The notes under the pieces are model-generated. The model saw only the letters and a list, made by a program, of their open reading frames with translations, searched no databases and had not been told where the DNA came from. Both the position numbers and the translations under genes were made by a program. This document shows positions 18,540 through 28,505 of a DNA stretch of 28,505 bases, one piece after another. How positions within the stretch are numbered: the stretch's first letter is position 1; every line of letters starts with the position of its first letter. Source of the stretch: Stramonita haemastoma (taxonomy: Eukaryota; Mollusca; Gastropoda; Neogastropoda; Muricidae); the NCBI GenBank assembly GCA_030674155.1, contig JASPKP010000844.1, positions 7,501-36,005 on the forward strand, read 5' to 3'.

Positions 18540-18875
18540 GAGACAGACAGACAGACAGACAGACAGAGGAAGACAGAGAAGCATACATACATACATACAT
18601 ACATACATACATACATACATACATACTTACTTACATACATACATAATATAAAATACATACATACATACATAATACATACATACATACATACATACATACA
18701 TACATACATACATACATACATACATACTTTCATTTAAAATACACACACACTCGCACACACATTGCGCGCGCCCCGCACACACACACACACCACACACACA
18801 CACACCACACCACACACACACACACACACCACACACACACACAACACCACCATACATACACACTCACACCAAATG
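18540..18875. repeat. ACAG, CATA and CA compound microsatellite
   Basis: (ACAG)n at 18541-18566, (CATA)n at about 18581-18727 with CTTA and AATA interruptions, then (CA)n with ACC steps at 18740-18870. The repeated YVCM-like minus-strand frame is a translation of CATA. Confidence 0.95.
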
Positions 18876-19039
18876 AAAATCCCCTGTGAGAAATGGAATG
18901 GAAATGTTGATCTTGTTTAGTTTTACGAATCAAACACATCAACGCTCATCGTGTTTGTGCTTCGTGTGTTTCCCCACAGTACGAGGCGCGTGTTAGTTTT
19001 GTTTACATGGGAGATGAGTGGCTAGTTTGGTAGGTTGGG

Positions 19040-19067
19040 CCCTCGCTTGCTTGCTTGCTTGCTTGCT

Positions 19068-19110
<43 letters not shown>

Positions 19111-19123
19111 ATTGATTGATTGA
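19040..19123. repeat. (GCTT)n tetranucleotide array ending in (GATT)n
   Basis: About 17 GCTT units with one extra T near 19068, turning into four GATT units at the right edge. Confidence 0.95.
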
Positions 19124-19153
19124 CAAAAAAGTAAATGCTGTCTGAGCATTCAA

Positions 19154-19204
19154 TGAAGAAGAAGAAGAAAAGAAGAAGAAGAAGAAGAAGAAGAACAACA
19201 ACAA

Positions 19205-19235
<31 letters not shown>

Positions 19236-19315
19236 AACAGCACACAAAAAACAACAACAACGACAACAACGACAAAAACAAGAACAAGACAACAAGAAAA
19301 GAAGAAAAAAGAACC
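19154..19315. repeat. GAA array followed by CAA-rich array
   Basis: (GAA)n at 19156-19194, then (CAA)n and CAG/CGA variants to about 19290, then A-rich AAGAA sequence. Confidence 0.93.
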
Positions 19316-20048
19316 ATCCTAAAAGACAACAATCTGGGGCATAAGAGTGCAAAAGCGCAGCAACTTTTCTGTGTTGGCTTTCGCTTGCTCAGCTTTTATT
19401 TTCCGGGGTTTTGGGAACCCAGGGCACGATAATTTTTCATCACTGGACGAGGCCTTATGCAAAATTTGATTTTTCTTGGTAAAAGGGTTTTTAAAAAGCA
19501 GCGGGGAAAAGAAAAATGCGGCAGGTCTTGAACCCCAAAGAGAGAAGAAAAGAAAAGAAGAAAAAAAAGGAAGAAAAGAAAAAAGAAAAGAAAAGAAGAA
19601 AAGAAAAAACAACAACAAAACAACAACAACAAAAAACGCACAAAAACAAAACAACAACAACAACAACACAAAACACGGGACAGAAACAACAAAACAGAAC
19701 AACAAAAAAGACCTGAGGGCATTCAGGTGTAACCCTTTGCTTCTTTTAAGGCAACCCTCCAAAAACACACCACAAACACACACACACACACAACACACAA
19801 AAACACAAACACACACACACACACACATACATACTACATACATACACACCACGCGCTCCCCGGCGCGAGTGGGGCGAAACCACGAAACCAAACCCAAACA
19901 CAAAAACGCACACACACATCCACACACGTCTCTTTCTCACGCACAAGCTTACACCACATACAAAAAGTACGGGCCGCGCGCGCCCCTGGGCGAAACGAAA
20001 ACCCACACCCAAAAAAATACACAACACCAGACACACAAAAACCACACC

Positions 20049-20083
20049 ACGCGCGCGCGCGCGGGGCGCGCGCGTGCGCGGGG
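20049..20083. repeat. CG-alternating tract
   Basis: About 35 bases of mainly alternating C and G (ACGCGCGC through GCGTGCGCGGGG). Alternating purine-pyrimidine GC sequence can adopt Z-DNA, but the position in the degraded part makes the exact sequence doubtful. Confidence 0.7.
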
Positions 20084-20429
20084 CTGTATTTCGGGGTTTT
20101 TTTTTCATTTTTGAAAAAAAGGAAAAAAGACTCCATGTCTTTTTTACATTCTTTGCCATTTTTTACTTTTTCGCATACTTTCACGCATGCACGTCACACA
20201 CACATACATACTCCCCCACAGGGAAAACCAACACACACACACACATAGGAAACACGCGCGCAAAAACCACACACCACACAAAAACCACACACACACCACA
20301 CCACACACCACACCCCACACATCACACACACCCCTGAAAAAAGCAACTGCAAGTTTAAAATTCAATTTTCCCAATCGGAAAAAAAAAATTTTTGACTTTG
20401 ACTTTGACACACACAAAAATACAACTCAC

Positions 20430-20610
20430 CCTTTCCCCTTTCTCTTTCTCTTTCCTTCTCTCTCTCTCCCCCTTCTCTTTTTCCCCTTCTCTCTCTCCCC
20501 CCTCTCTCTCTCTTTCTCTCTTTTCCCCTTCTCTTCTCTTCTTTTTCTCTTATCGCTCCTCTTTTCTTTTCTATTTCTTTTCCCCCTCTTCTCTTTTTTC
20601 CTCCTAAATT
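20430..20610. repeat. Polypyrimidine (TC) tract
   Basis: CTTTCTC, CTCTCTC and CCCC/TTTT blocks with almost no purines on the plus strand. Likely a CT microsatellite with altered bases. Confidence 0.85.
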
Positions 20611-21094
20611 TTTTGTTTTTTTTGGCTTTTTTATTGCTACTGTAATCGGAAACATTAAAGCTTAAACAAAAATAAGAACTAGATCAAAAAAAAGAATAAC
20701 AAAAAAACCAGAAACCCAGCACAGTAGCAAATCAGCAACACCAAAAAAACAAAAAAAACTTAAATAAACCCAAAAAATGTTTTTTTAAAAAATTTAAAAA
20801 AAAGGGAAAGTAAGAAAAAAAAAAAAAAGAAAGAAAAAAAAGAAAAGAAAGAAAGAAAAAGAACGAGAAGAAGTAGAAAAAAAGATTGTTTTCTTTGCTT
20901 TTTTTCCGCAAAAATGAAGAAAAACCTTGGGATATTGACACATCGCGTTTTATTGTGGGATTCTCTTTCAACCCACGGAGCTGCATGCCCAAATTTGGGC
21001 ATTAATTTTTTCCTTTTATTTTTGCTTTTTTTTATTTCACTTTCCTATTTTGTAATATTTTGCTCTCCCTTGTTGTCAAACAATTTAAGCTTAA

Positions 21095-21640
21095 CGTTTT
21101 TTTTTCCCTTTCTCTCTTTTCCCCCTTTCCCTTTCTGTTTGACCGTCTATTTTTCCCCGCTGTTTCTGTTGTCTGAGTCTGTTTTTTTTCCATTACCCTT
21201 TTATTTTTCTCTCCACTCTCGGGCCTTTTTTAGTCCCCACTCTACTCCCGGGTTTTCTGTTTCTCCCTGTCTCTGTCTCTCTCTTTCTTTTTTCTTTAGC
21301 TGTCTCTATCCCCCTTTAAATTCTGTCTGTCTGTGGGGTCTGTTGCCTGTCTGTCTGTTTTGTCTGTCTGTCGGTCTGTCTTTTGTTGCCCTGTCTGTTT
21401 TGTCTGTTCTTCTTCTTTTTTCTTCTCTCTCTTTTCTCCCCTCTCTCTCTCTCTCTCTTTTCCCCCCACCCCCTTCCTTCCTTCTCTCTCTCTCTCTCCC
21501 CTCCCCTCTTTTTGGTCTTTCTTCTTCTCTCCCCCCACTCTTTTCTCCCCTCTCCCCTCTCCCCTCTCTCTCTCCCTCTCCCCTCTCGCTCTTTTTTTAT
21601 CCCCTCCCCCTCCCCTTTTCTCCCTCCCCCCATTTGGAAC
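21095..21640. repeat. Polypyrimidine and CTGT-rich tract
   Basis: CT-rich sequence with a (CTGT)n segment at about 21324-21410 and (CT)n segments at 21424-21600. Long Ser/Leu/Pro frames on plus and Arg/Glu/Lys frames on minus come from this bias. Confidence 0.85.
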
Positions 21641-21854
21641 CACATGCAAAATTTTTCAGGCTAAATTTCCCCCACTTTAAAATTTTAAAAAAATTTAAAT
21701 ATGAACCCGTAAGGGGGGGAGTCAAGGGAAATGCAATCCTTTTCCCCCTTTTTTTTTTTTTTGGGAATTTTTTTTTTTTTGGGGGGGGGGGGGGGGGGTT
21801 TTTTTCTTTTTTTAAATTTTCCCAAGTTTTGGAAAAGGATTTATACTGAGACTT

Positions 21855-22010
21855 TAAACCGAGGCCACTTTGTGCAAGGGGACAGAAACATCTTGCGCAC
21901 ACTTTTTAAAGGGGTTTGTTTTCCCTTTTTTGAAAAAGAGGGCATTGTGTGCCGATGGGAACAGAGGGGAAAAAAATTTTAAAATCAAATACCCCACAAG
22001 AATTAGTTTT
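21855..22010 (-). repeat. Degraded copy of family A (inverted)
   Basis: AAACCGAGGCC, CATCTTGCGCACAC and GGCATTGTGTGCCGATGGGAAC match the reverse complement of 16399-16590, while the stretches between them have turned into T, G and C runs. Confidence 0.72.
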
Positions 22011-22895
22011 TTTAAAAAGCACGTGAGGGCTTTTTCCCTCATCCTTAAAATAGAAAATAAAAAAAAGAAAAAAAAAGCAACAGAGAGAGAAAGAAAAAAA
22101 ACACTCCCCCAAAATACAACCCTGTGTCTTTTGACCCCCTTGACTGACTGTTAGCTAGAAATTCTCTAAACCATTTCCACAACCAAGGGGCAAGCCCCCG
22201 GTAAGGGAAAGGGAAGAAAGGGAGGGGGGTAATTGGGCGAGAGAGATCTTTTTTTCTCCCCAGTGTCCACACTGTGTAGTGGCAAAAAAACAGCAAAACA
22301 TGGGGGCTTTGTCTTTCTTTGTCAAATGGAAAAATTTGTCAGTTCCCCACCATAAATAAAAACCCCCAGTTTTTCATGAGGGGTAAAAGAGAAAAGAAAA
22401 AAAAAAGGGTTTACTCAGGAGAGTGAAAGGGGAGAAGGGGGAGCAGAGGCTAATTAGACATGGGGAAAAAACATTGGAAGGGAAAGGTCAAAGATAAAGG
22501 GGAGGGGGAAAAGGAAAGGGAAAGACTGGGGTGGAGGGGTTGGGAAAAAACAGGGGCAGGAAAGGACAGGGTTTGGGGGGACAGAAATAGGCAGGGGGGA
22601 AGACAGAGAAAATTCAGCGAAAGTTGAAGACATAAAAAAAAAACCTGACAGTTTTTTGAGAGAAGGGGGAAAAAATAGAGAGACCAATAAAGATAATTTA
22701 TAATCCATTTTAAATTTTTTTTTTAAAAAATGATAAGCTCATACAGCCAAGGAACGTCACAGAGCGACCCATTACCCTGACTGGAACTAGGGGATTTAAC
22801 TTCTAAAGTTCAGCCCAAAAAAACGAAACTTTTACTGTGGGAAAAATCATTATGACATTCTAGACTTTCTTGATCAAGTCCCGTGTCCCCATACA

Positions 22896-23115
22896 CAGTC
22901 ACCAAGGAAAAGAGAGAGGAGAGAGAGGAGAGAGGGGGAGAGAGAGAAAGGGGAGGAGGGGAGGGGAAGAGAGGGGAGGGGAGAGATGGAGGGAAAGGAA
23001 GGAGAGAGAGTGGGGGGGAAAGGGGTAGAGAAGGAGGGGGAAAAGAAAAGAGGTTTTTGGAGAAGAGAAAGAGAGTGTGGGGAGAGGGGAAGGGAAAAGG
23101 GGGAGACAGACCAGA
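22896..23115. repeat. Polypurine (GA) tract
   Basis: GAGAGAG and GGGG/AAAA blocks with very few pyrimidines on the plus strand. Confidence 0.85.
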
Positions 23116-23520
23116 AAAGAAAACAGAAACCCACACCCCATTGAAACGCAAAGACAGAAACTGGGTACAGATGGGTAGACACAGACAAGGGAAAAAAAAC
23201 TCCAAAAAATACAAGCGGCGCCTGGGTCTTTTTGAAAACCCCCCCGACTGAAATGACTGAAAAGGCCTTTTGCCATTCTTACCATCCCATAAAAAAATGA
23301 AAACCCCAACCGACACTGCTGTGTGAAGGGGGAAAGGGGGGGGGGGGGGGGGGGAAGAGAGGGGAAAGGGCAGAGATACATTTTTTGCCTTTCCCAGCTA
23401 GCAGAACCAGGTTTACAGCCATTTTGAGGGTTTTGCGGGGTTGTTTTCTTTTACAGCCATTGGGAAATTGTCAGCTCCAAAACCATCAAAAACACACTGA
23501 GTCTTTTTCACACAGAGATA

Positions 23521-23625
23521 CAGGAGGGAAAAAAAGAGAGAGAGGGAGCGAGAGAGAGAGAGGGGAGAGGAGAGAGAGAGAGAGGGGAGAGAGAGAGAAG
23601 GGGAAAGAGAGAGAGAGAGAGGGGG
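23521..23625. repeat. (GA)n tract
   Basis: GAGAGAGAG blocks separated by GGGG and AAAAA runs. Confidence 0.88.
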
Positions 23626-23683
23626 TTTGGTTGTGTGGGGCCCCCCGCACGTGTGGTGTTTATTTATTTTTAAATTTTTTTAT

Positions 23684-23870
23684 TTCAAAGATAATGGGGG
23701 TAAGCACTCATTTTGCTTTTTTTTTTTTTTCCAGTCCCTGTTTTATCCATTTTTGTAAATCTTGTCATCTGTTCCCCAACCCAGCACACAATGGACACTC
23801 TTTTCGAAAAGTGGAAAAAGGGGTTTAACGAGTGCGCAAAATGTTTAAAATGCATGCAAACACGGGGTGT
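23684..23870 (+). repeat. Degraded copy of family A
   Basis: AATCTTGTCATCTGTTCCCC, CAGCACACAATGG, TTTTCGAAAAG and AACGAGTGCGCAAAATG align with 16399-16590. The clean GAACAGGATTCAACG (16515-16529) reads GGAAAAAGGGGTTTAACG here (23813-23830): singletons have taken the identity of a neighbour. Confidence 0.78.
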
Positions 23871-25194
23871 GTTGGGGTGTGTGGGTGTTTAGGGAGAGAG
23901 AGTGAGAGTGAGAGACAGAGACAGAGAGGGGACAGTCAAACCCGCCAGCCCCCAACAGAAGACAGAGAAAAACAGTAAAAGGGCAAGGATAGGTGGAAAC
24001 CCCACATAGCCCCACCAAGAAAAAAAAATGTCACAATACAATCCCCGAGTCCCCTTTTATCCTCCTTACTGATGATAGCAAAATCCCCCTAACCAGTTCA
24101 TAACCAATAAGCCCGGATTTCTTTGTGAGGGAAAAGAGATGAGGCATGTGGGTTGTAAAGAAAAAGTTTTTGTGTCTGCCCAGAAAAATTTTCTAAAAAT
24201 CTGGGGTTGGGGGTGGTTGGGGTGGTTTTGTCTTCATGTCCCTGACAAATTTCAGTTTATACTGTGAATAAAAGACCAAAATCTTCATATGAAAACTATA
24301 AAAAGGAGAGCCCAGAGAGAGGGAGAGGGAGGGGGGCCTCTGAAATGTGAACTCTGTAACTCTGAAATTTGGGTTAAAAAAGGGGACCCTTTTGGGGCCT
24401 TTGGCCCCCAATACAAAAACCACTTGGGGTAAAGGGGGAAAAGGTAATACTGGAAAATTTTTTACAAATTTTTCCAAAAAAATAAAATAATTCCCAAAAT
24501 CAGGAATTAAAAAAAAAAAAAAAAATTTAAAAATGGAAAAACCCCGAAAAAAAACAAAACACAAAAAATTAAAATTTAAGACTTTTTTGAAGAGAGAGAA
24601 AGAGAGAGAGAGAGGGGGAGCGAGAGAAGAGAGAAAAAGAAAAGGGGGATGAGGGCCCCGGGGGGGTGAGTGAGAAAAAAATTTTGGGGGTTTTGTTAAA
24701 AGTTGGGAAAATTTTTTTGGGGTTTTTTTGGGGTTTGGGTTTGGGGTTTCCCCCGGTTATTGTTTTTTTGTTGGGGTTTTTTTGTTGAGGTTTTTGTTTT
24801 GGTTTTTTTTGGGGGGGGGTAAAATTTTTTTATTTTTTTTTTTTGTTTTCTTGGGTTTTAGTTTTTGTGTTTTGTTTTCCCTTTCTTTTGTTTTTTTTTA
24901 ATTTAGGGGGGAAGGGGGTTTTTTATAACCAGATGTATAATCCTTTGGGAAAAAAAGGCAAGAAAAGGCAAAGGGGAAGGGGTCTTTTTTTTGAAGATTG
25001 TGAGTAAAAGGGGGGGGATGGTTTTTCCATTTTTGGGTTTTACAAATAATTCCCCCCTTCTTATAGGGTTTGTAAAAAATTAAAAAAAAACTAAAAAAAA
25101 ATGCAAAAAAACCAAAAAGATTATGAAACCCAAAAAAGGGGGGGATAAAAAAATGAATGTCCAAAATTTTTTTAACCCAAACCCCCAAAAAAAA

Positions 25195-25345
25195 AAAGAA
25201 AGAGAGGAAAAGGAGGAGAGGGGAGAGAGGGAGGGGGGAGGAAGGGGAAAAGGGGGAAAAAGAGAGGGGAGAGAGGGGAGAGGGGGGAGAGAGGGGGAAA
25301 AGAGGAGAGAGAGAGGAGAGAGAAGAGAGAAGAGAAGAAAACGCA
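25195..25345. repeat. Polypurine (GA) tract
   Basis: GAGAGA, GGGGG and AAAA blocks with almost no pyrimidines across about 150 bp. Confidence 0.88.
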
Positions 25346-25975
25346 AGACAGCCCCAGACAGGACAGATAGAAAAAAATTTATGGGAAAAAGCTGCCGGCC
25401 CGGGAAAATGGCTAGACCTTTTTGTAAAGACTGGGGAGTTGGGGGGTTTGAATCCCATAGAAAATCATAGGGAATTTTGGTTTTTTTGCTTTGTTTTTTC
25501 CCACTAGCTCCTAAACCCAGCGAGTTTGTATTGGGTTTTATTGGGCGGGCTAGGACAACAGTTGGCTTCAAACCCATTTTAAATTTGGGGGGGTGCTTTT
25601 GGAAACCTATTGCCAAATTTTCCTGACCAACAATGCAGGGGGTCTGTATCTTTTTGGGGGCCCCGGGTGACGCCGGCTTAATCTTTATAGTTTAAAAGTA
25701 GTATTCAGCTTTTTCAAAATTCTTAAAGGGGAAAAGCACACCCATAAATTTTTACCTTCATCTCATTGATTGTCTTTCCAAAAAAAAACTTTTTTTTTTT
25801 TTTCATTCCTTGGCGAGAGCCCAAGGTTCACCAATTTTGAGGTTTTTGCATAATTATGAAAAAAAACCCCGTTTTTTTTTTGCCCCCTCACGAAGTTGGA
25901 GCTGCATTCAACCCTTTAAAAAACAGACGGGCAGGGAAAGAGTTTATAAATAGAGATAGAAACATTTTGCCACGG

Positions 25976-26285
25976 GGGTCTGTGTGTTTTTGTGTGTGTT
26001 TTGTGTGTGGTGTGTTGTTTTGTGTGTCTGTCTTTCTGTCTGGTTTTCGTGTGTCCGTGTGGGTTCTGTGGGTCTGTGTGTCTGGTCTGTGTCTGTGTAT
26101 CGTGTTTCCCGTGTGTCTGTGTGTCCCCTGTGTGTATGTTTTTTGTGGGGCCACTGCCTACCTATTTTTCTTTTTCTGTGTATGGGGTTTTTTTGTGTGT
26201 GTTTTTTGTGTGTGTGTGTTGTGTGTGTGGGTGTGTGTGTGTGTGTGTGGGGTGTTGTGTTTTTGTGGGTGTGTAAGTGTGCTTT
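25976..26285. repeat. GT/GTCT-type microsatellite, degraded
   Basis: GTGTGT and GTCTGT repeats with TTTT and GGGG expansions. The Cys/Val-rich frame spanning it is a translation artefact. Confidence 0.88.
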
Positions 26286-26455
26286 CAAGCGGGGTTTTTC
26301 GGTTGCCCACATTGCACTCACCCAAAAAAAGGGGAAAAGAAAACAGAGAAAGGGCACAGAGAGAAGGGGAGAAGTCGGGGAAAGAAGGGGGCTACAAAAA
26401 ATATAGAAATCACTTGCGTGACAGAGAATGGATACCGGGGTTTCGGGTGAGTACG

Positions 26456-26600
26456 ATGGGGGGGGGGGGGGGAGAGGGGAGAGAGAGAGAGGAGAGAGAG
26501 AGAGAGGGGAGAGGGAGAGAGAGGGGACAGAAAGACAGACAGAAAAGACAGACAACAGACAGACAGACAGACAGACAGACAGAACAGAGCAGGGGGAGAT
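26456..26600. repeat. Poly-G, GA and ACAG microsatellite
   Basis: G run at about 26457-26472, (GA)n to about 26524, then (ACAG)n to 26585. The GA then ACAG order resembles the downstream side of family B copy 2 near 18530-18565. Confidence 0.88.
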
Positions 26601-27169
26601 GACTTGATATCTTCTAATAATTTAAACAAAAAACACCATTGGGCCAAAATTTTGTTGGCTTTTAAAAATTTAAAAGCTTGTGCATGTGAAAAGGGTTTGT
26701 CTTTTTTGGGGCGTGTGGGGCGTGTTTTTTGTGAAAAGGGGGCATCCCCTGCTCGGCGGGGTTTGTTTGATTTATGGTGTGTGTGTGGTGTGGTGGGGTG
26801 TTTGTGTGTGGGTGCTGTGTTAAAGGTGTGTGCCCTTTGGCCCCCTTGTGTCTGTCTTTTCTGTTATGTTTTGCCCCCCTGTCTATTGTCCCATTTTTTT
26901 TTCTTGGGGGCGTCTCATCTAAAACAGCCCCGGTTCTGGCCCAATTTTTTTGGGGGTTCTTTTGTTTTTCTCTGTTTCTCTTTCTCTAAACTTTCTGTTT
27001 GTTTTGTGTGTTTGGGCTTTTTTACCCGGTTTTATTTTTTTTTGGTCCCGGTTGGGTTCCCCTGGTGTCTGGGTCTTGGGCTATTTTGTTGCCCTCCCCC
27101 TCCTCTTTTCCCCCTGTTCTTTTGTTTTTCCTCTGGTTTCCCGGGCCCCGGGATGTCCCCGTCTGTCTG

Positions 27170-27398
27170 TCCCGTTTTGTCCCCTTTTCTCCTCTCTCTT
27201 CCCTCTCTCTCTGTCTCTCCCCTTTTCTCTCTCTCTCTCTCCCCTCTCCTTTCTTTTGTCTCTCTGTCTCTCTCTGTTTTTCTTTGTCTCTTTTCTGTTT
27301 TTTCCCCTATTTTTCTCTCTGGGCCCCCTGTTTTCCCCCTTGGGGTTCCCGTCTCTCTTCTTCTCTCCCCCCTCTTCTCTCTCTCTCTTTCCCCTTTT

Positions 27399-27435
<37 letters not shown>

Positions 27436-27440
27436 GTGAG
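27170..27440. repeat. Polypyrimidine (TC) tract
   Basis: CTCTCTCT, TTTT and CCCC blocks, ending with a clean (CT)n of about 30 bases at 27401-27429. Confidence 0.88.
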
Positions 27441-27537
27441 GTTTTTTTTTTCTTTTTTTCCCCACTATACCCGCTTATGTTTTGCCTTCGGGCTGTCCTT
27501 TTTCTGTCTCTTTATCTCTCTGTTTTTTGTCTCTGTC

Positions 27538-27580
27538 CTGCGTTCCCACATAGGGCCTCGGATTATAGAGTTTCATCAAA
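27538..27580 (+). repeat. Short remnant of family A end
   Basis: GCGTTCCCACATAGGGCCTC and GGATTATAG, then TTTCAT, align with 16550-16585. The rest of the family is not recognisable upstream of it. Confidence 0.6.
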
Positions 27581-28505
27581 AGGACTTTTTGGTGGGGGTG
27601 GGGGGTCGGAAAAGATGTTCACCCCCAGAGGAAAAATTTCCCCTTGAACCCTGATTTAAAACCCTCTTTTTGTTTCCCCTTTTTAAGTTTTATTTTGTTC
27701 CGTCCCTTCTTATCCTATTGTTCCCCCCCTTTTCAAAGTTTAAGTAAAAAAGGGTTTTTTGGGGGGTTTTTTTTTAATTAAGTTTTTGTTGGGCTGGGGG
27801 GTTTTTTTTTTAAAGGGGTTTTCTTGTTTGGGCGGTTTTGAGGGATGTGCGTGGGCCCCTTATGTGATCTTGGGGGGGGGGTGGGTGGGGGGGGGGGGGA
27901 AAAAAGCAAAAACATTTTGGGGTTCCGCCTTTCTGCCCCGTTTCTTTTCTTCTCCCGTAATTTCCCCCCTGGTTTTTCCCGATTTGTCAAGTCAAGTTTT
28001 TTTTGGGTTTGGGGGTTTTTTTTGGGTTTTTTTGTTTTTCTTTTGGATTCGTTTCTAAAGGTCTCGTTTTTTTTTTTTTTTGTTTTGGGTTTTTGTTTTT
28101 TTGTGTGTTTCAAATGTTTTTTTTAAGTTCATTTATTCTGGGTTTCCCGTTTTTTCCTTATATTTCCCCCTGTTTTAAGTAATCAAAAAAGTTTTTGGGG
28201 TTTTTTTTTTGTGGAAAATGGTTTTTTGAGGGGTTTTTGTTTGGTTTTTTTACTCTGGGGGGTTTTTTCAGTTTTTTTGGGTTGGATTTTTTTTTGGGGT
28301 TTTTTTTTTTTTTTTCTTTTTGTTTTGGTTTTACCTTTTTTTTTTACTTTTCTGGTTTTGGGTTTTTTTTTTTGTTTGTTACTGTGTTTTTCAGTTTTGT
28401 GTTTTGGGGGTTTAAATTCTGTTTGTTTTTTGGGGTTTTTTTTTTTTCCTTTTCCCCCTTTTTTTTTTCTTTATTTGTTTTTTTGGGTTTTTTTTTTTTT
28501 GTTTT

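Larger units (their letters stand above)
19400..28505. other. Progressively degraded low-complexity contig end
   Basis: Homopolymer runs of 3-15 bases become the dominant texture. Singletons disappear and runs of T, G, A or C alternate; the last 500 bases are almost only T and G. All long frames here (Lys/Arg, Phe/Leu/Ser, Glu/Gly-rich) follow base bias and carry no domain motif. Recognisable family A copies at 21855, 23684 and 27538 show that real sequence lies underneath but with altered bases. I would not trust any gene call in this interval. Confidence 0.8.

Noticed and set aside
20914..21849. 311-codon plus-strand ORF, Phe/Leu/Ser/Pro-rich, membrane-like
   Set aside because: It lies in the degraded polypyrimidine region; hydrophobicity follows from T and C content.
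20430..26600. A giant inverted repeat, with CTGT/CT at 21.3-21.6 kb facing GA/ACAG at 26.5 kb
   Set aside because: Only the microsatellite types are complementary; the non-simple sequence between them does not pair by eye.
25856..27654. Long plus-strand ORFs (248, 347 and 234 codons)
   Set aside because: They arise from GT, GA and CT tracts with homopolymer expansion, overlap each other in different frames and have no motif.
27700..28505. Telomeric repeat at the contig end
   Set aside because: T and G runs are irregular with no TTAGGG periodicity.

Overview
This window is eukaryotic repeat-rich DNA. It contains no operon-like coding, no bacterial gene and no convincing intact host gene. The content is long CA/GT, CATA, GA, ATT and CTA/CTG microsatellites, tRNA-derived SINEs and one L1/Tx1-like LINE. 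The LINE's ORF1 resembles the ORF1 proteins common in molluscan genomes. Together these fit a lophotrochozoan, most likely a mollusc and perhaps a gastropod. That assignment is inference from repeat style and protein flavour, not from a diagnostic gene.

Layout. 1-410 is a CA-type microsatellite. 435-659 is a short open stretch that could be a terminal exon remnant. About 634-2840 is a 22-bp minisatellite with a near-perfect core at 1759-2120 and decayed arms; a tRNA-derived SINE on the minus strand splits its left side (about 1240-1725). 2966-3880 is a compound microsatellite. 4064-11865 is the centrepiece: an apparently full-length LINE of about 7.8 kb (4078-11851), bounded by a perfect 14-bp target-site duplication. 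It has a 5' UTR, an ORF1 (coiled coil, RRM and C-terminal RNA-binding domain), an unusually long spacer of about 1.6 kb rich in simple repeats, an ORF2 (APE-type endonuclease, reverse transcriptase, C-terminal Cys-His motif), a 3' UTR, a polyadenylation signal and a poly-A tail. The two ORFs are broken by only about three small frameshifts.

12.1-19.4 kb is a mosaic of a second tRNA-SINE family (12108-12480, with a truncated relative at 17660-17770), at least two further dispersed repeat families present in several copies and both orientations, and many microsatellites. From about 19.4 kb to the end the sequence loses complexity progressively until it is nearly all T and G homopolymer runs. 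Repeat copies inside this part can be compared with cleaner copies at 16.4-17.4 kb, and they differ mainly by single bases converted to match a neighbour. I read this as a low-quality contig end rather than biology.

The two LINE ORFs would act together: ORF1p binds element RNA, ORF2p nicks the target and reverse transcribes, and the SINEs would depend on a LINE enzyme of this kind. I see no strong evidence for a new biological system. The observations most worth checking are the intact LINE insertion, its odd spacer and 3' end, the phased E-box-like 22-bp array, the dispersed repeats linked to microsatellites, and the assembly artefact.
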